A stretch of DNA of 64,000 nt from Streptomyces fulvoviolaceus. GTDB taxonomy: Bacteria; Actinomycetota; Actinomycetes; Streptomycetales; Streptomycetaceae. The stretch covers positions 1 to 64,000 of the forward strand of contig NZ_JOEY01000014.1 of the NCBI RefSeq assembly GCF_000718165.1. Reading direction: 5' to 3'. The notes under the pieces are model-generated. The model was not told where the DNA came from, ran no database searches, and saw only the letters and a program-made list of their open reading frames with translations. Numbering within the stretch: the stretch's first letter is position 1; each line of letters begins with the position of its first letter. Made by a program: the position numbers and the translations under genes. This document shows, piece after piece, positions 54,366 through 62,482 of this stretch.

Positions 54366-55627
54366 TGGCCGCGAACCCGTACCCCAACATCGGCTGGAAC
54401 CCTGTACCGGGCATCCCCGCCGAGGTCACGAAGCTTCAGCAGAAAGTGGCCGCGGCCGCGACGGCTCTGGAGAACACGCACCGGCAGCTGACGAAGCTCA
54501 CCGGCGAGAGCAGCTACTGGGAGGGCGACGCGGCGGAGAAGTTCCGAGAGTCCCTCGAGGGCGACCTGCCGAAGTACATCAAGGACGCCGCCTCCTCCCT
54601 GCGTACCGCCGCGACCCAACTGCACAACTGGGACGGTCACCTGACCTCCAATCGGGAGCTGGCGAAGAAGTACGACGCCGAGGCGGCCGAGAAGAAGGCC
54701 GCGGCCGACACGGCCAAGAACACATACGACCAGGCCGCCCAGCACCCGGACCTGAAGCTCGCCAACCAGGCCTTCCCCTCGCAGGAGGAGGCCGACGCCG
54801 CGACCGCGCGGCTGCGCTCCGCCGAGCGGGAGATGAATGAGGCGAGCACGGCCCTCACCAAGGCCAACAACGAGTACGAGTCGCTCAGCAGCAAGGTCAA
54901 GGAGCTGGAGGCCGAGCACACCAGCGAGGCCGAAACCGTCGCCAAGGCCCTGGAGGGCTCGGCAAAGAGGGCTCCCGACGAGCCGGGCTTCTGGGACAAG
55001 GTCGGCGACATCCTCAAGTCGGTCGGCGAGTTCCTGGTGGAGCATGCAGGAACCATCGGCGCCATCGCCGGTCTGCTCGCCCTCTTTCCGACGCCGCTTG
55101 CCCCGCTGTTCGCCGGTATCGCGATTGCCGCCAGCGCGGTGTCCATGGCCAGTAACTTCTCCGATCCGGATTTCCGGGACGCGTTCCTCCCCTGGGGCGA
55201 CAAGTTCGGCTGGAACATGGAAACCTTCTCCGCCTGGGCCTCCGTCGGCGGCGACGCCGTCGGCATGGTGCCCGGCGGCAGGGCGCTGAGCTCAGCGGCC
55301 CGCGGCATCCGCGGCGGGCTCACCGAGGCAGCGGAGATGGGCGTCAGCGTCACGAGCCGCGAGGTTGGCACCGAGTTCGTACGGGAAGTCGGCCACGTGT
55401 TGCGAACGGCTCCGAGAACCGCCGTGGACGAGGCGTGGCAGGCAGCCGGGGAGAGCGCCACAGGCTCGGCCAAACTCTTGACCGACATCAGCGTGAACGG
55501 CCTCAATGTCGCCGCGAACCTCATGCCTGACGAGGGCACTGCGGGCACCGTAGCCGAGGTCACCAAGGCAGGAGCCGGAGCCTGGGCCGGGCAGGACATC
55601 GTACGGTCCCTCCTGGCGGCAAGCTAG
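54365..55627 (+). CDS. Large WXG-type ESX substrate of cassette 1
   Basis: A 420-residue protein. N-terminal ~190 residues form long helices with the WXG turn SSYWEGDAAEKFRESLEGDLPKY in the sequence (W near 52), and the second hairpin ELAKKYDAEAAEKKAAADTA. A hydrophobic segment (~225-260, TIGAIAGLLALFPTPLAPLFAGIAIAASA) separates a C-terminal part (SDPDFRDAFLPWGDKFGW...) without a known catalytic motif. Paralogue of 59830-61140. It may be an exported pore or structural effector. Confidence 0.78.
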   Translation: MAANPYPNIGWNPVPGIPAEVTKLQQKVAAAATALENTHRQLTKLTGESSYWEGDAAEKFRESLEGDLPKYIKDAASSLRTAATQLHNWDGHLTSNRELAKKYDAEAAEKKAAADTAKNTYDQAAQHPDLKLANQAFPSQEEADAATARLRSAEREMNEASTALTKANNEYESLSSKVKELEAEHTSEAETVAKALEGSAKRAPDEPGFWDKVGDILKSVGEFLVEHAGTIGAIAGLLALFPTPLAPLFAGIAIAASAVSMASNFSDPDFRDAFLPWGDKFGWNMETFSAWASVGGDAVGMVPGGRALSSAARGIRGGLTEAAEMGVSVTSREVGTEFVREVGHVLRTAPRTAVDEAWQAAGESATGSAKLLTDISVNGLNVAANLMPDEGTAGTVAEVTKAGAGAWAGQDIVRSLLAAS

Positions 55628-55650
55628 ACGAACCGAGAGGTGAACGAAGC

Positions 55651-56364
55651 ATGACTACGACTGCCGCCCCCTCGGGCTCCGCCGCGAGCAGCGCTGTCAA
55701 ACCCGTCTTCTGGTACGGCATTCCGCACGGCTACGCAAAGATGGACCTCGATCCGCCGCGCGAGCGCATCGAGGAACTGGTCCGGGAGCTGAACACGCTG
55801 CCCGCAGAACAGCGGGCGCAGGCCTCGCAGGTCCTGCAGTTCTATGCGGGCATGGTCACCACGCTCAAAGCACAGAACGTGCACGTGTGGGCCGTCGGAT
55901 ACCACCCGGACGACGACGGCACCATCGTGACGTCCACCCTCACAATCTCTACTGTCCCGACGTCGGGCCACAACGCAAAGCTGGTGATCGCCGGCCTCGC
56001 TGGGACAGCCGCCGACGACCCTGACTCCGGGATGCGCCCGCTTGAACTGCCTTGCGGCCTCGGCTACCTCGCGGAGGAAAAGAGGCGCACCGTCGCGCCA
56101 GGCAGGGACCCCGACAGCCCCGAAGGCCCTCTGCACGGAGACGTGTGGCAAGGCACGGTCGCCGCCACCGGCTCGGGCACGCCCGACATCATCATGGTCC
56201 AGCTGGTGACACCCGCTCTCCATCTCTCGGACGTGTACCGGGACATCCTTCTCGGGGTTGCCCGTACGTTGACGTTCACCGACCCGACGGAGCCGGCGCC
56301 GACACCGGACAGCGAGCCTCGGGCGGGTTCAGTCGAGGCGGCCATGCGCAGCGACTTCGGATAA
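55651..56364 (+). CDS. ESX-cassette protein with DFG end (cassette 1), chaperone candidate
   Basis: A 237-residue soluble alpha/beta protein (WYGIPHGYAKMDLDPPRERI ... VWAVGYHPDDDGTIVTSTLTI ... LSDVYRDILLGVARTLTF) ending SDFG. It is paralogous to 59060-59833 (KLWYALPDGYVDVPL ... LGMHFADDGSSALSVVTV ... ADFG). It lies between the substrate and the membrane gene in both cassettes. A chaperone role like EspG is a guess from position only. ATG at 55651 with GAGAGGTGAACG upstream. Confidence 0.65.
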   Translation: MTTTAAPSGSAASSAVKPVFWYGIPHGYAKMDLDPPRERIEELVRELNTLPAEQRAQASQVLQFYAGMVTTLKAQNVHVWAVGYHPDDDGTIVTSTLTISTVPTSGHNAKLVIAGLAGTAADDPDSGMRPLELPCGLGYLAEEKRRTVAPGRDPDSPEGPLHGDVWQGTVAATGSGTPDIIMVQLVTPALHLSDVYRDILLGVARTLTFTDPTEPAPTPDSEPRAGSVEAAMRSDFG

Positions 56365-56379
56365 GGACGGAACCCCCTT

Positions 56380-57006
56380 ATGAACAATCCGCCCGTGGCA
56401 CCCGACGTTGCGCAGGTACTCAAGCACAACCGAACGCTGCTGTACCGGCACATCACCACGCGCCTCGCGCTCGCCGTGGTCCTGTTCGCGGTGCCGTTCG
56501 TGACGCACCTAGTCGGCTATGACGCCGCCCTGCCCGCATTCTGTATCCCGGTCGGCCTGTTCGTGCTGATCTTCCTGGTGCTCCGGCTGCGCCACGGGGC
56601 GCGGCTCGGGGTATGCGAGAAGGTGCTCCACACCTACCCTCTGGAGTACCGCACCCGGGTGTCCAAGAAGGGCTCCGAGTGGAAGTACCTCGGCGATGTG
56701 CACACCGTCCGGCTGTCGGTGCGCGGGCAGCACGGCGCTCCTTCTCTCCGTGCGGTCAACGCCTCGACGGTGCGCCGCTGGCCGAAGGAGGCCGAGGAGG
56801 GCGGCGCCTGGTTCGCCGGTGACCAGGCCTTCGGCGGCGTCTTGATCGTGCCGGGGAGCAACGACATGCTCTTCGTGCAGCCCGCGGACTGGGAGAAGTA
56901 CGAGCAGGAGCGCGACCAGGCCGACCCGCAGCGCAGGGCCCTTGCTGAGCAGGCCGGTATCTCACGGCTGTTGGAGAAGGAGCCGAACATCTTGGTGGGC
57001 GGCTGA
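56380..57006 (+). CDS. Two-TM membrane protein of cassette 1
   Basis: A 208-residue protein with two transmembrane segments (ITTRLALAVVLFAVPFVTHLV, ALPAFCIPVGLFVLIFLVL). The cytoplasmic domain has CEKVLHTYPLEYRTRV and GAWFAGDQAFGGVLIVPGSND. It corresponds to 58420-59043, which shares the two-segment layout and DLWYAGDPRFACVIAKPG. Its stop overlaps the next gene's start (TGATG). Confidence 0.72.
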   Translation: MNNPPVAPDVAQVLKHNRTLLYRHITTRLALAVVLFAVPFVTHLVGYDAALPAFCIPVGLFVLIFLVLRLRHGARLGVCEKVLHTYPLEYRTRVSKKGSEWKYLGDVHTVRLSVRGQHGAPSLRAVNASTVRRWPKEAEEGGAWFAGDQAFGGVLIVPGSNDMLFVQPADWEKYEQERDQADPQRRALAEQAGISRLLEKEPNILVGG

Positions 57007-57539
57007 TGCGTGTATTCGGCTGGGTGTGCGGTGGCATCCTCGCCCTCGTGGCCGCCTTCTGGTGCGTCACCGCGACCGCCGACCTCGCCCTGTCCGCAGG
57101 GGTCTACGGCACCCCGGGCACGTACAAGGTGGAGACCTGCAACGACACCAGCAACACCCGTAAGAACTCCGACTACGACTGCTACGGGGACTTCACGCCT
57201 GACGGCGGCAGCGTCGGCGACGCCGTCTACGTGCACCTCAAGGACACCGGGCACGACTACCCGGACGGCACCGAGTTCGACGCGCAACAGGGGATTGAGC
57301 CGGGGACGATTCAGCGGGTCGGGTTCTGGGGCGTCGTGGGCGAGCTCTGGCAGGTGGCGGTCTGCGTGGCCGTCCTCGCGGGTCTCGGGTACCAAGCGAT
57401 CAAGCCTCGGCGGGAGTCCCACGGCCGGGAGCCCTCGCGGCGCCAGAAGGTGGCCGACCGGGTGGGCTACGCGGTCATGGTCGCCATCCCCGTGGGCATC
57501 CTGAGCCTGATCGCCATGGCCGCAGAGCCGACCCCCTAA
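57006..57539 (+). CDS. DUF3592-like membrane protein (paralogue 4)
   Basis: A 177-residue protein with one N-terminal transmembrane segment (GWVCGGILALVAAFWCVTA), an external domain with two Cys (YKVETCNDTSN ... YDCYGDFTPDGGSVGDAV) and two C-terminal transmembrane segments separated by a basic linker (SHGREPSRRQKVADR). It is translationally coupled to the previous gene. The paralogues at 21951, 45595 and 46243 share the fold. Confidence 0.75.
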   Translation: MRVFGWVCGGILALVAAFWCVTATADLALSAGVYGTPGTYKVETCNDTSNTRKNSDYDCYGDFTPDGGSVGDAVYVHLKDTGHDYPDGTEFDAQQGIEPGTIQRVGFWGVVGELWQVAVCVAVLAGLGYQAIKPRRESHGREPSRRQKVADRVGYAVMVAIPVGILSLIAMAAEPTP

Positions 57540-57733
57540 CGAGCTCGTGCGTGGCTGGCCGTGAGGCGTCGAGGGGTTCGCTTGGGCTCCGGTTTCACAT
57601 CTGCTGAGTTCGGCGTGAGGCGCGCTCTGCTGATGAGACAGCGGCCAGCGATGCCCTGCGCTATGTCGCTCATGTGCTCGCGCTGGCCGAGGTGGCGGGC
57701 CAGGGATCGCGGCCCAGATGCGGGCCCGGGCGG

Positions 57734-58009
57734 CTACATCTCCATACGCTCAACCGCGTTCTTGGCCTCGACCAGATCGGCCCCTGTGATGTCACGGTAG
57801 AGCTTGATCGCCTGGATCTTCTTCCCCTGCCTCACGAGAGCACTGACCTGATCCTGTGCCGGGTCGACATCCTGGACGCCCAACTGCTCAAGCAAGAGAT
57901 CAACCTTCCGCTCCAACCGAGCAGTTCTCCGGTCGATGCGGCGGACTCTGGTCTCGGTGGATCCCCAGAGCACGGCAGCGGCAACGAGGAAGAACAATGG
58001 CAGGGTCAT
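57734..58009 (-). CDS. Membrane-anchored protein with L7/L12 C-terminal-like domain
   Basis: A 91-residue protein (start ATG 58009; ATGs at 58024 and 58015 are in frame). One N-terminal transmembrane segment (LPLFFLVAAAVLWG) is followed by a coiled coil (VRRIDRRTARLERKVDLLLEQLG). The last ~45 residues read SALVRQGKKIQAIKLYRDITGADLVEAKNAVERMEM, the helix-loop-helix of ribosomal L7/L12 C-terminal-like domains. Sits between the two mirrored ESX cassettes. Function unknown. Confidence 0.72.
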   Translation of the reverse strand: MTLPLFFLVAAAVLWGSTETRVRRIDRRTARLERKVDLLLEQLGVQDVDPAQDQVSALVRQGKKIQAIKLYRDITGADLVEAKNAVERMEM

Positions 58010-58024
58010 GTCCATAAGCAGCAA

Positions 58025-58419
58025 CCCTAGCCGCCTGCTCCCAGCACCGGCGATCGCACAGGCGCCGCCCCTGCTTCCTGGTCCGCCGAGCCCGGCGCTG
58101 TCCCATACGGCCGTTCACCGCAGGAGGCCGAGGAAGGCGCTCCAAGCGTGATGGCTGAAGGCGAGCACGGGCCCGGTCGTGCGCTTACTGTCGCGTCTGG
58201 GGGCCATGTGGAGGGGCGTCTGCGACCTCGACACACTCGTTGTTGCCGCCGCTGTATGTGCTGCTGCGCCACCGCGCGCCCGACAAATCCGGCGTGCTGC
58301 GGCGTGCGCCTTTCATGGTCCCTGCTGCTTGACCCTGCGGTGCACCTGGACGTCGCCGAGCCTCTGATCGTGCGGAGTGGAGGGCGACATGGTCAGTGCG
58401 GCTCCGCTGTCGGACTGCG
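58025..58419. other. Intergenic region, no recognised gene
   Basis: 395 bases in the centre of the mirrored cassettes. Open frames on both strands lack ribosome binding sites and conserved-looking sequence. No transposon ends were seen. Confidence 0.4.
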
Positions 58420-59043
58420 TCAGTCGGCGACCCGCGCACCGATGGCCCGGGCGCGGCGGCGGGCTTCAGGGCTGAGGCCTTTGCGGCGGGGGGAGGTACG
58501 GGGGTTGAACGCGGTGGGCTGGGCAGCGTAAGTCAGCGTCTTCAGGCCGGGTTTGGCGATGACGCAAGCGAAGCGGGGGTCGCCCGCGTACCACAGGTCA
58601 CCGTCGAAGCCCTTGCGTGCGATGCGGTCCCAGGGCCGGAAGAAGAATCCGGAGATCTTCGGCGACATCGTCTTCTCCGGCCGGTCGGGATCAGGCAGAA
58701 CGAAAGAAGCCTTGCGCCCCCGTGCGTCGTACCGAACGCCACCGGGCTGCTGACGCCAGGGGTAGACCGTCAGGATCCTGCGCATCCGCCCGAATCTGCA
58801 CAGCTTGATAAGCGACATGACGGCGTTGTACATAAGCACGGCCAGCACGACCGTCATGGGCACCACTGCCCCCACGGGCAGCAGTCCAACCGTGACGAAC
58901 ACCGCGCCCCACCACAGCGCCACCCAGCCGAAGAACCTGGCCAGTTGCCCTGCGGCCCAGCGGGACAGAGCACTGGCGGTGCCGGGCCCTTCCCAGGCCA
59001 CCGGGCCATCGAAGCCGCTCTTGTTGTTCAGGTTCATGCTCAC
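58420..59043 (-). CDS. Two-TM membrane protein of cassette 2
   Basis: A 207-residue protein with two transmembrane segments (about residues 34-56 and 60-81) and a basic cytoplasmic domain. Its YPWRQQPGGVRY, DGDLWYAGDPRFACVIAKPG and Arg-rich tail parallel the cassette 1 protein at 56380. ATG at 59043, 16 bases after the preceding gene's stop. Function unknown. Confidence 0.7.
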   Translation of the reverse strand: MSMNLNNKSGFDGPVAWEGPGTASALSRWAAGQLARFFGWVALWWGAVFVTVGLLPVGAVVPMTVVLAVLMYNAVMSLIKLCRFGRMRRILTVYPWRQQPGGVRYDARGRKASFVLPDPDRPEKTMSPKISGFFFRPWDRIARKGFDGDLWYAGDPRFACVIAKPGLKTLTYAAQPTAFNPRTSPRRKGLSPEARRRARAIGARVAD

Positions 59044-59059
59044 TCGTCGCTCACCTCGG

Positions 59060-59833
59060 TCAGCCGAAGTCGGCCGTGATGCTGTCCTTGATGCCGGAAC
59101 TTCCGTCGTGCTCGTCCCCGCGTACGGTCCGCTCGATGTCCGGCAGCGGATTGTGGAAAGCCACGGTGTGCGCGATGCCTTTCATCAGGTCCCGGTAGTG
59201 CCCACGGGCGGAGACGGCCGTGGTGCTCAGCGCGAGGACCGCCAGCTGCGCCCCAGACGGCGCCGGAATATAGACATCGCACTGGTAGAGATCCTGTGCG
59301 GACATGCCCGCCACTGCGGGCACGGTCACGAGGGTGTCGCAGAACGACCCGGGACGGCCTCCGGGCAACGTCAGGAGCTCCACGTTCGTCGCGGTTTCCC
59401 GCAGGGAGACCGCGCGTACCGCAATGAGCTTCGGAGACGCCCATTCGATGTCCCGCAGCGCCACCGTGACCACGGACAGTGCCGAGGAGCCGTCGTCCGC
59501 GAAGTGCATGCCGAGCGAGCAGCCGATGACGCCCTCGCTGCGCATCTGCGCGACCATGAAGCGCATGTCCCGCAGCGCACCCACATAACGGTCGCGCTGC
59601 TCCTCGGGCACGCAGCTCAGGATCAGCGACATGACGTTCATGAACTGCTCTTCGTGCTCGGTGCCCGGATCCGGGTCGAGCGCTTCGAGGGGGACGTCGA
59701 CATAGCCGTCGGGCAGCGCGTACCAGAGCTTGGCGCTCGTGTCCCGGGCCGAGTCGTCGATCACCAGGCGCAGCGGCTTCTCGGTGTTCTCCGACATCTG
59801 AGCGTTCACCGCGCTCGCCGCGTCCTCCGTCAT
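59060..59833 (-). CDS. ESX-cassette protein with DFG end (cassette 2), chaperone candidate
   Basis: A 257-residue soluble protein, paralogous to 55651-56364: KLWYALPDGYVDVPLEALDP, EEQRDRYVGALRDMRFMVAQM, LGMHFADDGSSALSVVTVAL and the closing TADFG. The ATG overlaps the stop of the substrate gene by four bases (ATGA), so synthesis is coupled. Role as substrate chaperone is inferred from position. Confidence 0.65.
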   Translation of the reverse strand: MTEDAASAVNAQMSENTEKPLRLVIDDSARDTSAKLWYALPDGYVDVPLEALDPDPGTEHEEQFMNVMSLILSCVPEEQRDRYVGALRDMRFMVAQMRSEGVIGCSLGMHFADDGSSALSVVTVALRDIEWASPKLIAVRAVSLRETATNVELLTLPGGRPGSFCDTLVTVPAVAGMSAQDLYQCDVYIPAPSGAQLAVLALSTTAVSARGHYRDLMKGIAHTVAFHNPLPDIERTVRGDEHDGSSGIKDSITADFG

Positions 59834-61140
59834 CGCAGCACCGCCCGCAGCGTGGCCTGGATCGGGCCGATCGCCCCGGGCGCATCGAAGATGCCGGCAC
59901 GGCCGCCATCGACAGCCGTGGCTCCGTCCTTGCCGGACGTGAGCGCGTCGATCTGGTCGGCCGCCAGCCCGAACCCGGCCGTACCCACACCGGCGACCGG
60001 TGAGGCGTAGGCCAATGCCTTGGTGAGACCTTCGCCTCCGCCCACGCCCCGGACGATCAGGTTTCCGATGGGACCGGCGTCCGTCGCGCTGGGCATCAGC
60101 CGTCCGGCGGCCGTGACGGTGTCATCACCGAACCGGCCGAGGAACTGGCCCACGCTCACCGACTCGCTCGCGAAGCGGGTCGACTGAATCGCACCGTTGA
60201 GACCGCGCGTCACGGCGCCCACAGCCGGCACCGCACCCAGCGCGTCGCCGACGAGTCCGATGGAGTTCTCCCAGAAGTCGGAGTCAAACTCACCCTTGGT
60301 GAAGCCGTCAGCGAGCGAAGCGCGCACCTGGGGGTTGGAGAGCCGAGACGCCATGGTGGCCAGGCTGAGCGCGCCCGCGGCGAGCAGGAACGCGATCCCG
60401 ACCGGCCCGGTGCAGATCAGCGCCAGCAGCCCCGCCACCGCAGCCAGCACACTCAGGATGTTCGTGAGGTTGTCCCCGATCCAGCTGAGCGCCTTGCTCA
60501 GCCACCCCGGTTCCTCGGGCGCCAGATCCTTCGTGGCGTCCTTCAGCTTCGTCGCGAGGTCCCGCCCCTCCGCCTCATGCGTCCCCTCCAGCTCCTGTGC
60601 CTTCCGCATCACCTCATCGAGGGCGCCCTGCGCGTTGTTGATGGCGGTGACGGCGTCGTTGACCCGGGCGTTGGCCGCGTTCAGGCGGGCCTGGGCGGCC
60701 TCCAGCTCGGGACCTTCGGCGAACGTCTTGCCCTCGAGCTTCAGATCGGGGTTCTGCTTGGCCGTCTCGTACTGGGAGTTGGCCGTCTTCAGGTCACCCT
60801 TGTGATCGCTCGCCTCGACGTCGTACTTGTGCGCCAGCTCCCTGCGGCTGGTCAGTCCGCCGTGCCACGTCCCGAGGTGACCGGCGGCCCGGGTCAGGGA
60901 CGTGTGGGCGTCCTTCATGTACTTCGGCAGGTCGCCGTCGAGGGCCTCGCGGAAGCCCACGGCGGCGTCGCCCTCCCAGAAGCTGGACTCGCCGAGCAAC
61001 TTGTCGATCTTCTGGCACGCGGTCTGCAGCGCGCTCGCCGACCTGGTGAGCTGGGTGCGGAGATTCTCGACTTCACCCGGCTGTCCTGGCACGGGATTCC
61101 AGCCGAGGTACACATACGGATTCTGTGCTACCGGAATCAC
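59830..61140 (-). CDS. Large WXG-type ESX substrate of cassette 2
   Basis: A 436-residue paralogue of the cassette 1 substrate. N terminus QNPYVYLGWNPVPGQPGEVE; WXG turn SSFWEGDAAVGFREALDGDL; helices ELAHKYDVEASDHKGDLKTA; hydrophobic segment (~240-272, NILSVLAAVAGLLALICTGPV). The C-terminal third is Gly/Ala-rich and unlike cassette 1. GTG start 61140 overlaps the stop of 61137-61442 (GTGA). No catalytic motif recognised. Confidence 0.78.
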   Translation of the reverse strand: MIPVAQNPYVYLGWNPVPGQPGEVENLRTQLTRSASALQTACQKIDKLLGESSFWEGDAAVGFREALDGDLPKYMKDAHTSLTRAAGHLGTWHGGLTSRRELAHKYDVEASDHKGDLKTANSQYETAKQNPDLKLEGKTFAEGPELEAAQARLNAANARVNDAVTAINNAQGALDEVMRKAQELEGTHEAEGRDLATKLKDATKDLAPEEPGWLSKALSWIGDNLTNILSVLAAVAGLLALICTGPVGIAFLLAAGALSLATMASRLSNPQVRASLADGFTKGEFDSDFWENSIGLVGDALGAVPAVGAVTRGLNGAIQSTRFASESVSVGQFLGRFGDDTVTAAGRLMPSATDAGPIGNLIVRGVGGGEGLTKALAYASPVAGVGTAGFGLAADQIDALTSGKDGATAVDGGRAGIFDAPGAIGPIQATLRAVLR

Positions 61141-61442
61141 TTCCCCGCAGCCGCGGCGCGCTTGAAGCTCTCATCCAGGGAGGTCTCTACTTCGCGGTAG
61201 TTGTCCGTATTCTTCTGGAGGCCGTCGGTGAGCTTGCCGATGCGTTCCTTGATCTGCTCGTTGCCGTACTTCCAGCGCTCCTGGAACTCGTCACACGCCT
61301 CATCCAGCTCCGGCGTCCCGATCTGATCGGCCCGCACGTGCTGCAGGGCGGTCCGCACCTGATCAAGGCTCTCATTAGCGCTGTTGAGGTCCTTGGTGAA
61401 AGTGGAGAGCTGATCAATGTCGGTCTTGAAATGGTCTCCCAC
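61137..61442 (-). CDS. Small ESX partner protein of cassette 2
   Basis: A 101-residue helical hairpin protein, paralogue of 54036-54365 (MGDHFKTDIDQLSTF, QHVRADQIGTPELDEACDEF, QERWKYGNEQIKER). ATG 61442 with GGGAG upstream. First gene of the leftward cassette. Confidence 0.82.
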   Translation of the reverse strand: MGDHFKTDIDQLSTFTKDLNSANESLDQVRTALQHVRADQIGTPELDEACDEFQERWKYGNEQIKERIGKLTDGLQKNTDNYREVETSLDESFKRAAAAGK

Positions 61443-61697
61443 TCAGGCCTCCCGTTCGCGTATCGACGGTCGCATCGGCAAACGACAACCGGCAGTCGAA
61501 TGGCCCGATCATGCCACGCAGCGGTAAGCACGCCGCGCCGGCGTCGCGGATTTCACTTGAACCGGCCTCAGCCGACCGGCCGGTTCGGACCCACAAGAGT
61601 TGATCTCAGACGGGAGTGGATGCGCGCCTGTCGTGCTTCAGCGCCTGCTCGACATCGGATGCCGCCGATGGGCTCGTCGCCGGCTTTCCGTCATCAC

Positions 61698-61988
61698 CTA
61701 CTGGCCCTCGTACGGAGGTTGCTGGGCGTAGGGGTTGGGGTGCTGCGGAGACTGTGCTGGAGGAGCGGGGTGACCGTATCCCTGATGGGGAGCTGCGGAG
61801 GGGGACGGCTGTTGGGCGGTCGGGTACGTCGTCTGCTGGGGCGGGTAGCCCATGTTCTGGGGGTAAGTTCCGCTGACGGAGCCGACGTTGCCCGAGTTGC
61901 GGCGATTGCGAGTTACGGCGAAGGTGACGACGGCGGCAATCACGGCTCCGAGGCCGATGATGCCGACGATAAGGACGATGGCGCCCAT
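61698..61988 (-). CDS. Single-TM protein with mycosin-like Pro-rich tail
   Basis: A 96-residue protein: one transmembrane segment (MGAIVLIVGIIGLGAVIAAVVTFAV), a basic stop (TRNRRN) and a Pro/Gln/Tyr-rich tail ending SPQHPNPYAQQPPYEGQ. The tail and anchor match the C terminus of MycP (QQPNPYAQQPPHQGQ) encoded at 62483. ATG 61988 has GAGAGGGGA upstream, so it may still be expressed, although it appears to derive from a duplicated mycP. Confidence 0.65.
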   Translation of the reverse strand: MGAIVLIVGIIGLGAVIAAVVTFAVTRNRRNSGNVGSVSGTYPQNMGYPPQQTTYPTAQQPSPSAAPHQGYGHPAPPAQSPQHPNPYAQQPPYEGQ

Positions 61989-62032
61989 TGGGGAGAGTCC
62001 CCTCTCGTTCGCGGGATGATTCGCTGTGGTGT

Positions 62033-62146
62033 CGCGGTTTCCGGGTGCCTCGGTGGCCAGCTGGACCCGACCGAGCGGAGGCTGTCCTTGAGCCGCTTGG
62101 GGGTATCCATCGTGAGGGCCTTGTAGAGGCGGACTATCCCGTAGCC
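62033..62146 (-). pseudogene. Relic of a second mycosin C-terminal region
   Basis: The minus strand reads GYGIVRLYKALTMDTPKRLK, closely matching GYGIARPGSALTMDIPKGSK of MycP at residues 303-322. The frame is offset from the small transmembrane gene that follows (61988), and the catalytic part is absent. It is what remains of a duplicated mycP, joined to its own anchor/tail by a frameshift. Confidence 0.65.
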
Positions 62147-62149
62147 GGG

Positions 62150-62458
62150 TCACTGCAAAAGCGCGAGTACCACGAGACAGTGCAGCAGGGTCATCGCGTG
62201 AGACCCTGCTCCCCACCTCTTCAAAGCGCGATTGTCATCGCGGTACCCGCGCAGCATGGCTAAGAGACCCACGTGCGTACCGATCAGGTCCGGCACTGTC
62301 AGCCACAACAATTTGCCAGACATGATCGACATGGCGAAGAGCAGCCAAGGGGCGACAACTGCAATCCCGAGCAAGACTCCGCTGAGAGAGTTCGCAGTAC
62401 GCGACGTCATCTCATCGGCAGCAGCTTGGGAGTTCAGCTCCGGGAGCTCCGAGCTCAC
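62150..62458 (-). CDS. Small membrane protein next to mycP
   Basis: A 102-residue protein with a polar N terminus (MSSELPELNSQAAADEMTSR) and about three hydrophobic segments (LSGVLLGIAVVAPWLLFAM, WLTVPDLIGTHVGLLAMLRG, AMTLLHCLVVLALL). ATG 62458. It lies 24 bases after mycP, followed directly by the mycP relic. Family not recognised. Confidence 0.6.
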   Translation of the reverse strand: MSSELPELNSQAAADEMTSRTANSLSGVLLGIAVVAPWLLFAMSIMSGKLLWLTVPDLIGTHVGLLAMLRGYRDDNRALKRWGAGSHAMTLLHCLVVLALLQ

Positions 62459-62482
62459 AGCCTCTCCGAGGAGGAACTACTC

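Noticed and set aside
61698..62216. The full 172-codon frame as one protein
   Set aside because: The first ~76 codons are not protein-like, while the mycP relic is in another frame there. The ATG at 61988 with its ribosome binding site marks the real start.
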